DNA of 38,395 nucleotides from positions 1-38,395 of the forward strand of contig JAAETN010000052.1 of NCBI GenBank assembly GCA_024228355.1. The letters are read 5' to 3'. A program made the position numbers and the translations under genes. Positions 17,392 through 26,503 of this stretch are shown here, piece after piece. This DNA is from Maribacter sp. Lineage in GTDB: Bacteria > Bacteroidota > Bacteroidia > Flavobacteriales > Flavobacteriaceae. Position 1 is the first letter of the stretch. The number at the start of each line of letters is the position of its first letter. Below the pieces are notes generated by a model. That model saw nothing but the letters and a program-made list of their open reading frames with translations. It made no database searches and had not been told where the DNA came from.

Positions 17392-18510
17392 CTAGATTAT
17401 TGTAGATCTACCCAATCCAATATTTTCATCATTGATATTCAAATTGTCATCTACATCAACAATATTTTGTGCGATAAAATCACCAACGCTTTCGGTTCCA
17501 TATTTTGTACTTCCCATAATGTCCATAGTAACAATTTTTTTTCTGAAAGATTTATGCACTGCAGCGACTACAGCGTCAAATTCTTCAGTAAGACCAAAAT
17601 GATTTAGTAGTAGTGCGGCACTTAGGATAGCAGCAACGGGGTTTGCGATATCCTTGCCTTTTGCCTGTGGATATGAACCATGTATAGGCTCAAACATGGC
17701 ATTTTCAGTACCAACCGATGCAGATGGTAACAAACCGGAAGATCCAATTAGTACATTGCACTGCGCTGAAAGGATGTCTCCGAACATATTGCTGGTCAAG
17801 ATGACATCAAAACAGGTTGGATTCAGAGTCATTAACATTGAGGCGTTGTCAATATACATACAATCAAATTCTATTTCAGGATAGCTTTCGGCAATATTAG
17901 TAACGACTTTTCGCCATAGTCTCGAAGTTTCCAATACATGGGCCTTATCTACCAAAGTGAGTTTTCCACGCCTTTTTTTAGCTGCCTTGAAGGCCATATG
18001 GGCAATTCGACCAATTTCTTTTTCGGTATATCTGCATAGGTCGGTGGCAACCGTACCATCTTCGCTCAAGCTTTTCTCTCCAAAATAAATACCACTTGTT
18101 AGTTCTCGATAGATGACCAAGTCGGTGCCGGCAATAACTTCTTTTTTAATTGGGGAATTATTTAACAGGGCACGAAAAACCTTTATAGGCCTCATATTAG
18201 TAAATAAATCAAGTTCTTTTCTTAAATACAATAACCCGTCCTCTGGACGCACTTTGGCATCCGGGTTATTATCATATTCCGGGGTACCTATTGCCCCAAA
18301 TAAAATGGCATCAGATGCTCTACAGAGTTCAAGGGTTTCTTTGGGAATGGGGCTACCCATTTTATCCATTGCAGAGGCGCCGATCAATCCTTCAGTGAAG
18401 GTAAAATCATGGCCAAAATTTTCTTCCACGGCCTGCATACACTTAACAGCTTGCGCAATCACTTCTGGTCCTATACCATCTCCACCTAAAATAGCAATAT
18501 TCAAATGCAT
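17392..18510 (-). CDS. leuB: 3-isopropylmalate dehydrogenase
   Basis: 372 residues, standard length. It oxidises and decarboxylates (2R,3S)-3-isopropylmalate to 2-oxo-isocaproate with NAD in the last dedicated leucine step. Visible motifs are GDGIGPEV near the start, RPEDGLLYLRKELDLFTNMRP (substrate arginines), VIYRELTSGIYFGE, the metal-binding stretch DNASMLMT followed by NMFGDILSAQ, and GSSGLLPSASVG with EPIHGSYP for cofactor binding. Its ATG begins directly after the leuA stop codon with no spacer, so the two are translationally coupled. leuC and leuD, needed for the intermediate isomerisation, are not in the window. Confidence 0.97.
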   Translation of the reverse strand: MHLNIAILGGDGIGPEVIAQAVKCMQAVEENFGHDFTFTEGLIGASAMDKMGSPIPKETLELCRASDAILFGAIGTPEYDNNPDAKVRPEDGLLYLRKELDLFTNMRPIKVFRALLNNSPIKKEVIAGTDLVIYRELTSGIYFGEKSLSEDGTVATDLCRYTEKEIGRIAHMAFKAAKKRRGKLTLVDKAHVLETSRLWRKVVTNIAESYPEIEFDCMYIDNASMLMTLNPTCFDVILTSNMFGDILSAQCNVLIGSSGLLPSASVGTENAMFEPIHGSYPQAKGKDIANPVAAILSAALLLNHFGLTEEFDAVVAAVHKSFRKKIVTMDIMGSTKYGTESVGDFIAQNIVDVDDNLNINDENIGLGRSTII

Positions 18511-19683
18511 TTAAGAAACACTTTCTATAGTTATCTTGCTTGTTTCAATGATTTCATGAATATCTTCATCCATCACCTCTTTTTTCACGTCCGCGTATTT
18601 CAAGAATTCTTGGTAAACCATGTCCAATTGCACTTTGGTTAGCTCATAGCCTACTTTTTTGGCACGAAAAGCCAATGCGGCCCTACCACTTCTTGCTGTA
18701 AGAACAATTGAGGATTCATTTACACCCACATCCATAGGGTCTATGATTTCATAGGTTTCCCTATTTTTTATCACACCATCTTGATGTATCCCTGAGCTAT
18801 GTGCAAAGGCATTTGCCCCAACGATAGCCTTGTTCGGTTGAATTATCATTCCCATTTTATCAGAGACCATTTGACTGGTATCATAAAGTAATTTGCTGTT
18901 GATATTGGTGTCTAATTCCAAGTAAGGGTGTTGCCTTAATATCATTACCACTTCCTCTAATGCAGTGTTACCGGCACGTTCACCAAGACCATTGATAGTA
19001 CATTCAATCTGTCTGGCCCCATTGATTACGCCAGAAATGGAATTTGCTGTAGCCAATCCCAGGTCGTTATGGCAATGACATGAGAGTACCGCCTTATGGA
19101 TTCCAGTGACATTTTCCTTAAGGTATTTCATTTTCGCACCATATTCCTCGGGCAGGCAATAACCCGTAGTGTCAGGAATATTCAATACCGTGGCACCGGC
19201 CTTTATAGCCGCTTCACAAACCTTTGCCAAGAAATCATTGTCGGTTCTACCGGCATCTTCGGCGTAAAACTCAACATCCTCTACGAAAGTTTTGGCATAA
19301 CTTACTGCACCCACAGCACGTTCAATAATAGCCTCACGATTTGAGTTGAATTTATGTTTGATATGGGAATCCGATGTCCCTATTCCTGTATGTATTCTCG
19401 GGGTTTTTGCCGGTTTTAGAGCTTCAGCTGCTACCTCTATATCTTTTTTCACCGCTCGAGTTAAGCCGCAAACCGTAGCATTTTCAACGATTTTGGCAAT
19501 TTCATAGACCGAATTAAAATCGCCTGGGCTCGAAATGGGAAACCCTGCTTCAATTATATCCACACCTAGATCATCAAGACGTTTGGCAATGACCAATTTC
19601 TGGTCTTTATCCAACTTACATCCTGGTACCTGTTCGCCGTCGCGAAGTGTGGTATCAAAAATCTGTACTATATCTTTACTCAT
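18511..19683 (-). CDS. leuA: 2-isopropylmalate synthase, short form without the regulatory domain
   Basis: 390 residues. It condenses acetyl-CoA with 2-oxoisovalerate in the first committed step of leucine synthesis. Catalytic features are [12 protein letters not shown] near the start, SCHCHNDLG (metal-binding His-x-His), [14 protein letters not shown], and the SGIHQDG segment of the subdomain. The protein ends near where the catalytic and linker subdomains end in E. coli LeuA (523 residues), so the C-terminal leucine-binding regulatory domain is absent. Feedback inhibition by the usual route is therefore not expected. Related citramalate or homocitrate synthases share this fold, but the adjacent leuB supports the leucine role. 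The upstream gap to 19832 shows no leader peptide or clear promoter that I can defend. Confidence 0.93.
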   Translation of the reverse strand: MSKDIVQIFDTTLRDGEQVPGCKLDKDQKLVIAKRLDDLGVDIIEAGFPISSPGDFNSVYEIAKIVENATVCGLTRAVKKDIEVAAEALKPAKTPRIHTGIGTSDSHIKHKFNSNREAIIERAVGAVSYAKTFVEDVEFYAEDAGRTDNDFLAKVCEAAIKAGATVLNIPDTTGYCLPEEYGAKMKYLKENVTGIHKAVLSCHCHNDLGLATANSISGVINGARQIECTINGLGERAGNTALEEVVMILRQHPYLELDTNINSKLLYDTSQMVSDKMGMIIQPNKAIVGANAFAHSSGIHQDGVIKNRETYEIIDPMDVGVNESSIVLTARSGRAALAFRAKKVGYELTKVQLDMVYQEFLKYADVKKEVMDEDIHEIIETSKITIESVS

Positions 19684-19831
19684 TATATTTACGTAGTTTT
19701 AACTAGGCATTTACGAATATATGACCAATAGCACAAATGACCTAAAGTTTGCGATTACATTTACAACGTTTAGTTAGTTTTTGGTCAATGCAAAGTGTTA
19801 ATAAACAACGAGTTAAACTATTTTTATTACG

Positions 19832-21376
19832 ATGACAAATGCGCACAAAGACGCCTTGTTTGTACTGGTTAAATCGCTCTCAAAGTCAGAGAAACGCCAA
19901 TTTAAACTGTATGTTGGTCGATTGGGAGTGAATACGGATGCCAAGTTTTTAGCTTTGTTTAACCTATTGGATAAAGTTAAGAGGTATGATGAAAAAGTGA
20001 TATTGGACAGTGGCATTGTCAAAAAGTCCCAACTTTCCAACCTAAAAGCCCATCTATACAAACAGATACTCGTAAGCTTACGATTAAATCCCGTTAACCA
20101 GAATGTGAGGGTTCAATTACGGGAGCAATTGGATTTTGCCACCATTTTATATCAAAAAGGACTCTACAAACAAAGTTTGAAAATATTGGATAAAGCCAAA
20201 TATGCCGCTATTGAGAATGAAGAGAAGAATATCGCTTATGAGATTGTTGAGTTGGAAAAGATCATTGAAACCCAGTATATAACTCGTAGTATTCCCGATA
20301 GGGCAGATGAATTGGCCGTACAGGCAAAGCAATTATCCGAGCAGAATGTAATGACGAGCAGGCTTTCGAATTTATCATTGCAGTTATATGGTCTTATGCT
20401 TAAAGTCGGATATGTTCGCAATGATGAAGATTTAAAAAAAGTGAAGGCCTATTTCAAAAAACAACTACCTAAATACACTATTGAAGATTTTGGTTTTAGG
20501 GAAAAATTATGGCTCTATAAAGCGCATTTATGGTATAGTTTTTTAATTCAGGATTTTCTTTCTTGTTATAAATACGCCAATAAGTGGGTAGGTCTTTTTT
20601 ATGAAAATGAAAAAATGATCCAGTTAAATCCCGTGTTTTACTTAAAAGGGAATCATTATTTGTTAGAATCTTTATTTTTCGTGAAATATAGTTCTCAATT
20701 TAAAGTAACACTTCAACGACTTGAAGCTATGGTCGAGTCAAAGAATTTTCCCAAAAATGATAATATCACTTCATTGTCCTTTCTATATATCAATGCCAAT
20801 AGATTGAACCTTCATTTTCTTGAGGGTACTTTTTATAAAGGATTGTATCTGGTTAAAATTATAGAGTATGGCATTAACAAACACAAGGATCGTTTAGATG
20901 CCCATCATATCATGATTTTGTACTACAAGATTGCCTGTCTTTATTTTGGCAATGGGGACAACAAGAATTGTATTCTGTATTTAAAGAAAATCATTGAAAA
21001 CAAGAATTTGAAAATGCGGGAGGACCTTATGTGCTTTGCCCGGGTTTTAAGTTTAGTCGCCCATTATGAAGCCGGAATGGATTATCATTTAGAGCTTCAA
21101 TTAAAAAGCACGTATAAGTTTTTAATGAAAATGAATGACTTGCATGCTGTACAGAAAGAGATGATTAAATTCCTTCGAAATCTGGGAAATATTTACCCAA
21201 GTGAACTGCGTAGCGAATTCCAAAAGCTCTATACCGAGCTTAAAAAGTACGAGAATCATCCCTATGAAAAGCGTGCCTTCCTTTATTTGGACATTCTTTC
21301 GTGGCTAGAAAGCCATTTAGAGGGCAAACCTGTGGCCCAGATAATAAGAGAAAAATCTAAAAAACTCACCCGTTAA
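19832..21376 (+). CDS. Conserved helical-repeat protein, TPR-like, function unknown
   Basis: 514 residues, no signal peptide and no membrane segment. It is almost all amphipathic helix, with TPR-like pairs (for example ILYQKGLYKQSLKILDKAKYAAIENEE, about 115-140, and YYKIACLYFGNGDNKNCILYLKKI, about 365-390). It is strongly basic, rich in Lys and Tyr. I recognise the type as a conserved flavobacterial hypothetical, not a named family. It is divergent from leuA across 148 bases and is followed after 8 bases by the transporter gene, so they probably share a transcript. A scaffold or regulatory role is guesswork. Confidence is in the gene being real, not in the function. Confidence 0.8.
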   Translation: MTNAHKDALFVLVKSLSKSEKRQFKLYVGRLGVNTDAKFLALFNLLDKVKRYDEKVILDSGIVKKSQLSNLKAHLYKQILVSLRLNPVNQNVRVQLREQLDFATILYQKGLYKQSLKILDKAKYAAIENEEKNIAYEIVELEKIIETQYITRSIPDRADELAVQAKQLSEQNVMTSRLSNLSLQLYGLMLKVGYVRNDEDLKKVKAYFKKQLPKYTIEDFGFREKLWLYKAHLWYSFLIQDFLSCYKYANKWVGLFYENEKMIQLNPVFYLKGNHYLLESLFFVKYSSQFKVTLQRLEAMVESKNFPKNDNITSLSFLYINANRLNLHFLEGTFYKGLYLVKIIEYGINKHKDRLDAHHIMILYYKIACLYFGNGDNKNCILYLKKIIENKNLKMREDLMCFARVLSLVAHYEAGMDYHLELQLKSTYKFLMKMNDLHAVQKEMIKFLRNLGNIYPSELRSEFQKLYTELKKYENHPYEKRAFLYLDILSWLESHLEGKPVAQIIREKSKKLTR

Positions 21377-21384
21377 ATTTCGAT

Positions 21385-22245
21385 TTGAAGGATAAGAACC
21401 CACACCTTTCCCATTTGTTGGAAATAAATTTAGCTATGCTATTTATCAGCACTTCCGGGGCTTTGGGTAGGTACGTTGAATTACCGGTACCTGTAACCAT
21501 TGCGACAAGGGGTATTTTAGCATTTATTCTTCTCTTGTTTTATTGTAAATGGAGAGGGATTTCACTAAAGGTCAGACCACAGGACTTTGCTTTGGTTTTT
21601 ATTAGTGGCATACTCATGGGGCTACATTGGCTAAGCTATTTTTATTCATTACAAATGTCAAATGTGGCGATAGGAATGTTGTCACTGTTCACATACCCGG
21701 TTATTACCTCGTTCCTGGAACCACTCCTGCTAAAGACCAAATTTCAGAAAGTACATTTGTTATTGGGTGGGTTGGTTTTATTCGGCATCTATTTTCTTGT
21801 TCCTGATTTCAATCTGGAAAATTCCTCCACCATTGCTATTGGCGTGGGTATATTGTCTGCATTATTTTACGCATTGCGGAATTTGATTCTAAAGTCAAAG
21901 GTTAAGAATTACCATGGTTCAATGTTAATGGTTTACCAAACGGGAATTATTGGGCTGTTTTTATTGCCTTCGTTATTTTATGTGGAAACAGAAGATCTAC
22001 TTGGACAATGGGAGGGCATAGTTGCCCTAGCAGTTATGACCACGGCAATAGGCCATACATTGTTTTTAATGACATTCAAACACTTTTCCATAACCTCGAT
22101 CAGTATCATCAGCAGTGTACAACCTGTTTATGGGATAATCATAGGAGCAATATTTCTATCGGAAATACCTACTTTAACTACTATTTTTGGTGGGGTTCTT
22201 ATACTAAGTTCAGTAATAATAGAGAGTATAAGGTCAACCAAATAG
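21385..22245 (+). CDS. EamA/DMT-family transporter, ten-helix
   Basis: 286 residues. Ten hydrophobic helices are arranged as two EamA halves (about 12-140 and 145-283), as in RhaT/YdcZ/SAM-type drug and metabolite exporters. The second half carries the typical end SSVQPVYGIIIGAIFLSEIPT, matching the EamA pattern in which a helix pair precedes a conserved Glu. The start is unusual: the first codon here is TTG at 21385, and the next ATG is at 21436, within the first helix (MLFISTSGALG), which would clip that helix. I prefer the TTG, which lies 8 bases after the previous stop. The substrate cannot be inferred. Confidence 0.87.
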   Translation: MKDKNPHLSHLLEINLAMLFISTSGALGRYVELPVPVTIATRGILAFILLLFYCKWRGISLKVRPQDFALVFISGILMGLHWLSYFYSLQMSNVAIGMLSLFTYPVITSFLEPLLLKTKFQKVHLLLGGLVLFGIYFLVPDFNLENSSTIAIGVGILSALFYALRNLILKSKVKNYHGSMLMVYQTGIIGLFLLPSLFYVETEDLLGQWEGIVALAVMTTAIGHTLFLMTFKHFSITSISIISSVQPVYGIIIGAIFLSEIPTLTTIFGGVLILSSVIIESIRSTK

Positions 22246-22268
22246 CCTGTAAACATCAATCCAATGTC

Positions 22269-22793
22269 TTATTCTTTGATGCCAGGTGTGCCTGCACTAA
22301 ATTGTTCAATTAGACCATCACCTAATTTACCAAATTGATCGCTCTTGGCTATTTCACGAACTTTAACAGGGTCAAAATCGCCATTAAAATATAGGAAAGA
22401 ACCATTGAGATTATTGTTATTATAAATCAAAATTTCTTTTACACTATTTCTCTTTTCCCGAATAGAAACCACATTCCTCTTTAATTCGTCATTTTTTCGA
22501 TATACTTCGATAAATGAATTGCCCGTGATTCCGTTCATCTGCTTGTTCAAAAATTGTGTTTTGGCAGGGGTGGCACTAGGAAAGCGCATATACCTTAAAT
22601 CACGGGTATTCCCAACTAGTGATTGCATTTCTGGAGAAATTCCACTAATAAGTGTTAGCATAAACTGCGGTACACGTACGGCTGTGACTTGATTGTCGTT
22701 CTTGTGCGCATTGTAAAATGTATCGATTGAATTATAACTCCCGCAGGAAGTTAATAGAATTATGCCGAATAGGAAGAATACTTTCTTGATCAT
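22269..22793 (-). CDS. DUF4252 lipoprotein
   Basis: 174 residues. The lipobox LTSC puts the lipidated Cys at residue 17. The domain has the DUF4252 layout: FYNAHKNDNQVTAVRVPQFMLTLIS near the start, then FIEVYRKNDELKRNVVSIREKRNSVKEILIYNNN and a final short strand with NGDFDPVKVREIA. DUF4252 proteins are common in Bacteroidetes and often lie near sigma or anti-sigma genes, but none is visible here. It follows the RluA-type gene by 41 bases on the same strand and may be the last member of that operon. Function is unknown. Confidence 0.82.
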   Translation of the reverse strand: MIKKVFFLFGIILLTSCGSYNSIDTFYNAHKNDNQVTAVRVPQFMLTLISGISPEMQSLVGNTRDLRYMRFPSATPAKTQFLNKQMNGITGNSFIEVYRKNDELKRNVVSIREKRNSVKEILIYNNNNLNGSFLYFNGDFDPVKVREIAKSDQFGKLGDGLIEQFSAGTPGIKE

Positions 22794-22834
22794 GGTATAG
22801 TGTTTTGTTTATTAATTAAATTTAGAAAAAAACA

Positions 22835-23527
22835 TCAACAAGCGTTCCAAATTGCATCTATGGGGAGAGGAGCTTCTAATTCGAGACTTTCTCTCTTAAC
22901 CGGATGAATAAATACAAGTTTTCTTGCATGTAAATGTATGCTACCATCTTTATTGCTTCGGTCAAAGCCATATTTAAGATCACCTTTTATGGGACAGCCA
23001 ATAGCTGTTAATTGCGCCCTAATCTGATGATGTCTACCTGTTTTCAAATCAATCTCCAATAAAAAGTAATGGTCCAATTTTTTTATCACTTGATATTCCA
23101 AAATGGCCTTTTTACTATCAGGGACCTCTTTTTTGTTGGCATACGATTTATTTTGTTTGGTATTGCGTCTTAACCAATGGGTAAGTGTATCATGGGTTTT
23201 AGGGGGGCTTTTTTTTACGACGGCCCAATAGGTTTTCTTTGCTTTTTTTTCAGCAAATAATTTGTTCAAACGCGGTAACGCTTTTGAGGATTTAGCAAAA
23301 ACCACAATACCGGATGTTGGCCTGTCCAATCTATGCGAAACACCTAAATATACATTTCCAGGTTTGTTGTATTTGTTTTTGATGTACAGTTTTACAACTT
23401 CACTAAGTGGTATGTCACCGGTCTTATCACCCTGTACTATATCACCCGGTCTTTTATTGATTGCAATAAGGTGGTTGTCTTCGTAAAGTATTTGAAGATT
23501 TTGTGTGGTAGATAGTGTTTTCGACAT
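22835..23527 (-). CDS. RluA-family pseudouridine synthase
   Basis: 230 residues, without an N-terminal S4 domain. Pseudouridine synthases of this family isomerise specific uridines in rRNA or tRNA. The catalytic aspartate is Asp68 in HRLDRPTSG. Other family marks are LYEDNHLIAINKRPG at the start, KTYWAVVKK, LEIDLKTGRHHQIRAQL and HLHARKLVFIHP near the end. Without the S4 domain the target is not clear, and the family's short members include RluA (23S and tRNA) and TruC (tRNA). It follows lspA after only 2 bases, so they form one transcript. Confidence 0.92.
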   Translation of the reverse strand: MSKTLSTTQNLQILYEDNHLIAINKRPGDIVQGDKTGDIPLSEVVKLYIKNKYNKPGNVYLGVSHRLDRPTSGIVVFAKSSKALPRLNKLFAEKKAKKTYWAVVKKSPPKTHDTLTHWLRRNTKQNKSYANKKEVPDSKKAILEYQVIKKLDHYFLLEIDLKTGRHHQIRAQLTAIGCPIKGDLKYGFDRSNKDGSIHLHARKLVFIHPVKRESLELEAPLPIDAIWNAC

Positions 23528-23529
23528 CG

Positions 23530-24012
23530 TTAGATAGCTAAATTTCTATATCGAATAGTTAATATAAGCAACAGTAGAACCCCTGTGGTTACTGACATAT
23601 CTGCCATATTGAAAATTCCGGTTTTAAAAATTCCCAATTTTATTTGGATAAAGTCGGTCACTGACCCATAAGCAATACGATCTATCAAATTACCGATACC
23701 ACCTCCGATCACAAAAGCGAATGCTAGCACCATCCAACGGTTTAGATTTCTTTTTTGCAGTGTTCTTGTTAAAAGAATCAGTAGTACGATTAATGGTAGT
23801 CCTTGTAGGAAAATCAATTTCAACATTGGTGAGAATGTTTGTCCAAAACCTAACATAGCTCCAGTATTTTCAACATTGGTCAAAATCAAATTATCACCCA
23901 ACAGTTGAATGTACTCCATGGGCTCAACATTCTTGCGAATAATGTCCTTGGATATCTGATCACAGCCAATATTCAGAAGTACAAATGCGAGAATACTTAT
24001 TCTTTTAAGCAT
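23530..24012 (-). CDS. lspA: Lipoprotein signal peptidase II
   Basis: 160 residues, four transmembrane helices (about 4-17, 60-80, 90-105 and 137-153). It cleaves the signal peptide of prolipoproteins before the lipidated Cys in the inner membrane. Both catalytic aspartates are visible: Asp111 in GNLIDRIAYG and Asp138 in FNMADMSVT. The conserved DQISK near the start, the NTGAMLGFG loop, and VTDFIQ are also present. Many gene products in this window carry lipoboxes that would need it. It lies 22 bases after panB and 2 bases before the RluA-type gene, so it is part of the same operon. Confidence 0.95.
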   Translation of the reverse strand: MLKRISILAFVLLNIGCDQISKDIIRKNVEPMEYIQLLGDNLILTNVENTGAMLGFGQTFSPMLKLIFLQGLPLIVLLILLTRTLQKRNLNRWMVLAFAFVIGGGIGNLIDRIAYGSVTDFIQIKLGIFKTGIFNMADMSVTTGVLLLLILTIRYRNLAI

Positions 24013-24034
24013 TTTTGATCAATGTTGGTTTAAA

Positions 24035-24853
24035 TCAATACTGTTCTTCATCGCTTGGAAAATCCCTGCTCTTGACATCGTCGACGTATTGCGATATGGC
24101 TTTGCCCATATCTTCATATAAATTCATATATCTTCTTAAGAAACGAGGGTTGAATTCATGGGTCATACCCAAAAGATCATGTATGACCAACACCTGTCCA
24201 TCTGCATATTTGCCACCCCCAATTCCTATAGTAGGAATTGATATACTTTCCGAAACCTTTTTGGTTAATTCGGCTGGTATTTTCTCTAAAACTATCGCAA
24301 AACACCCCAAGCGCTCCAATAATTGGGCATCCTTAATCAATTTTTTAGCTTCCACTTCTTCCTTGGCCCGAACTGAGTAGGTGCCAAACTTATAAATAGC
24401 TTGAGGAGTTAAACCTAAATGCCCCATTACAGGTATACCGGCATTTAAAATCCGTTTTACTGATTCCTTGATTTCTTCACCCCCCTCAACCTTAACTGCA
24501 TGAGCACCACTTTCTTTCATTATTCGAATCGCAGAACGCAAGGCTTCCTTGGGATCACTTTGATAACTACCAAAAGGAATATCAACAACTACGAGAGCCC
24601 TTTTAATAGCCCGAATTACCGATGATGCATGATAAATCATTTGGTCCAAGGTAATGGGGAGTGTTGTTTCATGACCGGCCATCACATTACTAGCGGAATC
24701 ACCTACAAGGATAACATCGACATTGGCATCATCAACAATTTTTGCCATTGAGTAATCGTAAGCGGTTAGCATTGAAATTTTCTCACCGTTCTTTTTCATA
24801 TCAACGAGTGATTTTACAGTAACTCTTTTATATTCTTTTTTGGCTGTGGACAT
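24035..24853 (-). CDS. panB: 3-methyl-2-oxobutanoate hydroxymethyltransferase
   Basis: 272 residues from the ATG at 24853, the usual length; an upstream in-frame ATG at 25006 would add 51 residues of no PanB similarity and overlap the divergent gene at 24979. The enzyme adds a hydroxymethyl group from methylene-THF to 2-oxoisovalerate, the first pantothenate step. Motifs are [35 protein letters not shown] (metal ligands and substrate pocket), [21 protein letters not shown] and the catalytic Glu in VLEKIPAEL. It draws on the same 2-oxoisovalerate pool as leuA. It heads the panB-lspA-rluA operon. Confidence 0.96.
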   Translation of the reverse strand: MSTAKKEYKRVTVKSLVDMKKNGEKISMLTAYDYSMAKIVDDANVDVILVGDSASNVMAGHETTLPITLDQMIYHASSVIRAIKRALVVVDIPFGSYQSDPKEALRSAIRIMKESGAHAVKVEGGEEIKESVKRILNAGIPVMGHLGLTPQAIYKFGTYSVRAKEEVEAKKLIKDAQLLERLGCFAIVLEKIPAELTKKVSESISIPTIGIGGGKYADGQVLVIHDLLGMTHEFNPRFLRRYMNLYEDMGKAISQYVDDVKSRDFPSDEEQY

Positions 24854-24941
24854 TTGTTGTTTTTTGGTGCGATAAAAGTAATGATTTTGTTGCATTGTTT
24901 TGGGGATTGAAGTTTTGGTGATTATAATGTTTGAAACTAAG

Positions 24942-24971
24942 TTGCCTATTGTGGATTTTAACTTATTTTTG
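24942..24971 (+). promoter_or_regulatory. Promoter of the secreted NTF2-like gene
   Basis: TATTTTTG (24964-24971) matches TAnnTTTG exactly, with TTG (24942-24944) 19 bases upstream. Transcription would begin at about 24975-24978, close to the first ATG of the gene it serves. Confidence 0.55.
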
Positions 24972-24978
24972 AACAAGC

Positions 24979-25446
24979 ATGATGAATATGAAAGGTATTT
25001 TACCATTATTATTACTTCTTGGTTTTATGAACATTTCGGCTCAGGAGTCTGATGAAACCAAGGTTCAGAAAACAATTGAAGCTTTTTTTGATGGATTTCA
25101 CAAACAGGATTCCATGTTGATCAAGCAATCCGTGTCTAAAGGAATCATCCTCCAAACCATCGGTAATAAAAAAGATGGTACAACCGCTATGAGGACAGAG
25201 GAATTCAGTAGATTTCTAAAATCAATTGTGAGTATTCCTGATTCCGTGAACTTTGAGGAGAAACTTCTTTCATTCAACGTACAGGTTGATGGCGCAATGG
25301 CGAACGCTTGGACACCTTATGAGTTTTGGTATAATGATTCTTTTAGCCATTGTGGCGTAAATTCCTTTCAATTGTTCAAAGAAGTTGAAGATTGGAAAAT
25401 CATTTATCTGATTGATACAAGAAGAAAAAAAGGATGTAGGAAATAA
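24979..25446 (+). CDS. Secreted NTF2-like (SnoaL/lumazine-binding type) protein
   Basis: 155 residues from 24979. A third in-frame ATG at 24988 gives a cleaner signal peptide ([18 protein letters not shown], cleavage before QE). It may be the true start, since the promoter leaves almost no leader for the first ATG. The mature part (about 25-150) has the cone-shaped NTF2-like layout: helices with [25 protein letters not shown], then strands, ending [27 protein letters not shown]. Related proteins have various enzymatic or ligand-binding roles, and I cannot assign one. It diverges from panB, and the DUF1080 gene follows after 45 bases. Confidence 0.82.
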   Translation: MMNMKGILPLLLLLGFMNISAQESDETKVQKTIEAFFDGFHKQDSMLIKQSVSKGIILQTIGNKKDGTTAMRTEEFSRFLKSIVSIPDSVNFEEKLLSFNVQVDGAMANAWTPYEFWYNDSFSHCGVNSFQLFKEVEDWKIIYLIDTRRKKGCRK

Positions 25447-25491
25447 AATCTAAATTAAGCTAATATAAACCCTAACATATAATCTTCCAAA

Positions 25492-26424
25492 ATGAAAATT
25501 AATCAAGTAAAAACAATCGCGTTACTTTTAATTGCAACGCTTGCACTCCAATTAAATGCTCAAGAATCTGAATCATTGGAAGGGCAATGGAACTTAGCGC
25601 TTTCCTATGATGGTAAAGAAGTCCCTTCTTGGCTTGAGGTAAAACATTCCGGTTTAAGCACATTGGTAGGCCGATTTGTATTCTTGAATGGTAGTGCACG
25701 TCCTATTTCTGAAATTAAACTTAAGGATGGCAAATTTTCGTTCGCTATTCCTCCACAATGGGAAACTGGAGATCTTTTACAGTTTAATGGAGAGCTGATT
25801 GGCGAAGAACTAAAAGGAACCTTACTGTATACCGATGGTAAAACTTATGATTGGGTTGGAACCCGTGCACCCAAACTCACCTATAATGAGAATCCTGTTT
25901 GGGGAGAACCAAAAGCATTGTTCAATGGAAAGAATTTGAATGGATGGCAGGCGATAGGGGAGAACCAATGGGAGATTAAAAATGGAATTTTGACTAGTGG
26001 AAAAGCGGGTGCTAATTTGGTTTCTGAAGAGAAGTTCAATGATTTTAAATTGCATTTGGAGTTTCGTTACCCAGAAGGAAGCAATAGTGGTGTATACCTT
26101 CGTGGTAGATATGAGGTACAAATTGCTGATAATATAGGATTAGAGCCTTCAAGTGTTTTATTTGGTGGTATTTATGGCTTTCTGACACCCAATGAAATGG
26201 TGGCAAAACCAGCTGGGGAATGGCAAGCATATGATATTACCTTAATTGGAAGACGAATCACCATTGTTGCCAATGGCAAGGAAATAATAACCAATCAAAA
26301 CATTCCGGGTATGACCGGAGGTGCATTGGATAATAATGAAGCTGAACCAGGGTCGTTAATGATCCAAGGAGATCATGGCCCCGTTGAATTCAGAAGTGTT
26401 GTGGTTACTCCTGTCATCAATTAA
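25492..26424 (+). CDS. Secreted DUF1080 (LamG-like, 3-keto-disaccharide hydrolase family) protein
   Basis: 310 residues. The signal peptide is cleaved near LNAQ (residue about 24). Residues about 25-125 form an N-terminal beta-barrel-like region (LEGQWNLALSYDGKEVPSWLEVKHS). Residues about 135-308 form a DUF1080 domain, with ALFNGKNLNGWQAIGENQWEI, then the carbohydrate-type sandwich core RYPEGSNSGVYLRGRYEVQI and EWQAYDITLIGRRITIVANGKEI, ending GSLMIQGDHGPVEFRSVVV. DUF1080 is widespread in Bacteroidetes and Planctomycetes and some members cleave 3-keto sugars; the substrate here is unknown. It lies 45 bases after the NTF2-like gene and is followed by a terminator. Confidence 0.88.
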   Translation: MKINQVKTIALLLIATLALQLNAQESESLEGQWNLALSYDGKEVPSWLEVKHSGLSTLVGRFVFLNGSARPISEIKLKDGKFSFAIPPQWETGDLLQFNGELIGEELKGTLLYTDGKTYDWVGTRAPKLTYNENPVWGEPKALFNGKNLNGWQAIGENQWEIKNGILTSGKAGANLVSEEKFNDFKLHLEFRYPEGSNSGVYLRGRYEVQIADNIGLEPSSVLFGGIYGFLTPNEMVAKPAGEWQAYDITLIGRRITIVANGKEIITNQNIPGMTGGALDNNEAEPGSLMIQGDHGPVEFRSVVVTPVIN

Positions 26425-26453
26425 AACACATAAATACATAATAACATAATAAG

Positions 26454-26479
26454 ACGCCGAGATAAGTACATCTTGGCGT
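26454..26479 (+). terminator. Intrinsic terminator after the DUF1080 gene
   Basis: ACGCCGAGA (26454-26462) pairs with TCTTGGCGT (26471-26479) in a 9-bp stem with one G-U pair and an 8-base loop, followed by TTTCATTTCTT. It stands 30 bases after the DUF1080 stop and before the stop of the opposing MDR gene, so it can serve both transcripts. Confidence 0.68.
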
Positions 26480-26503
26480 TTTCATTTCTTATCACGAATA
26501 CGT

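Noticed and set aside
18113-18514. 133-codon plus-strand open frame
   Set aside because: It is antisense to leuB; no independent coding sign.
22008-22313. 101-codon plus-strand open frame past the transporter stop
   Set aside because: It is a different frame of the transporter gene, and the transporter frame carries the EamA features.
24854-25006. N-terminal extension of panB by 51 residues
   Set aside because: It has no PanB similarity, overlaps the divergent gene and its promoter, and the ATG at 24853 gives the usual length.
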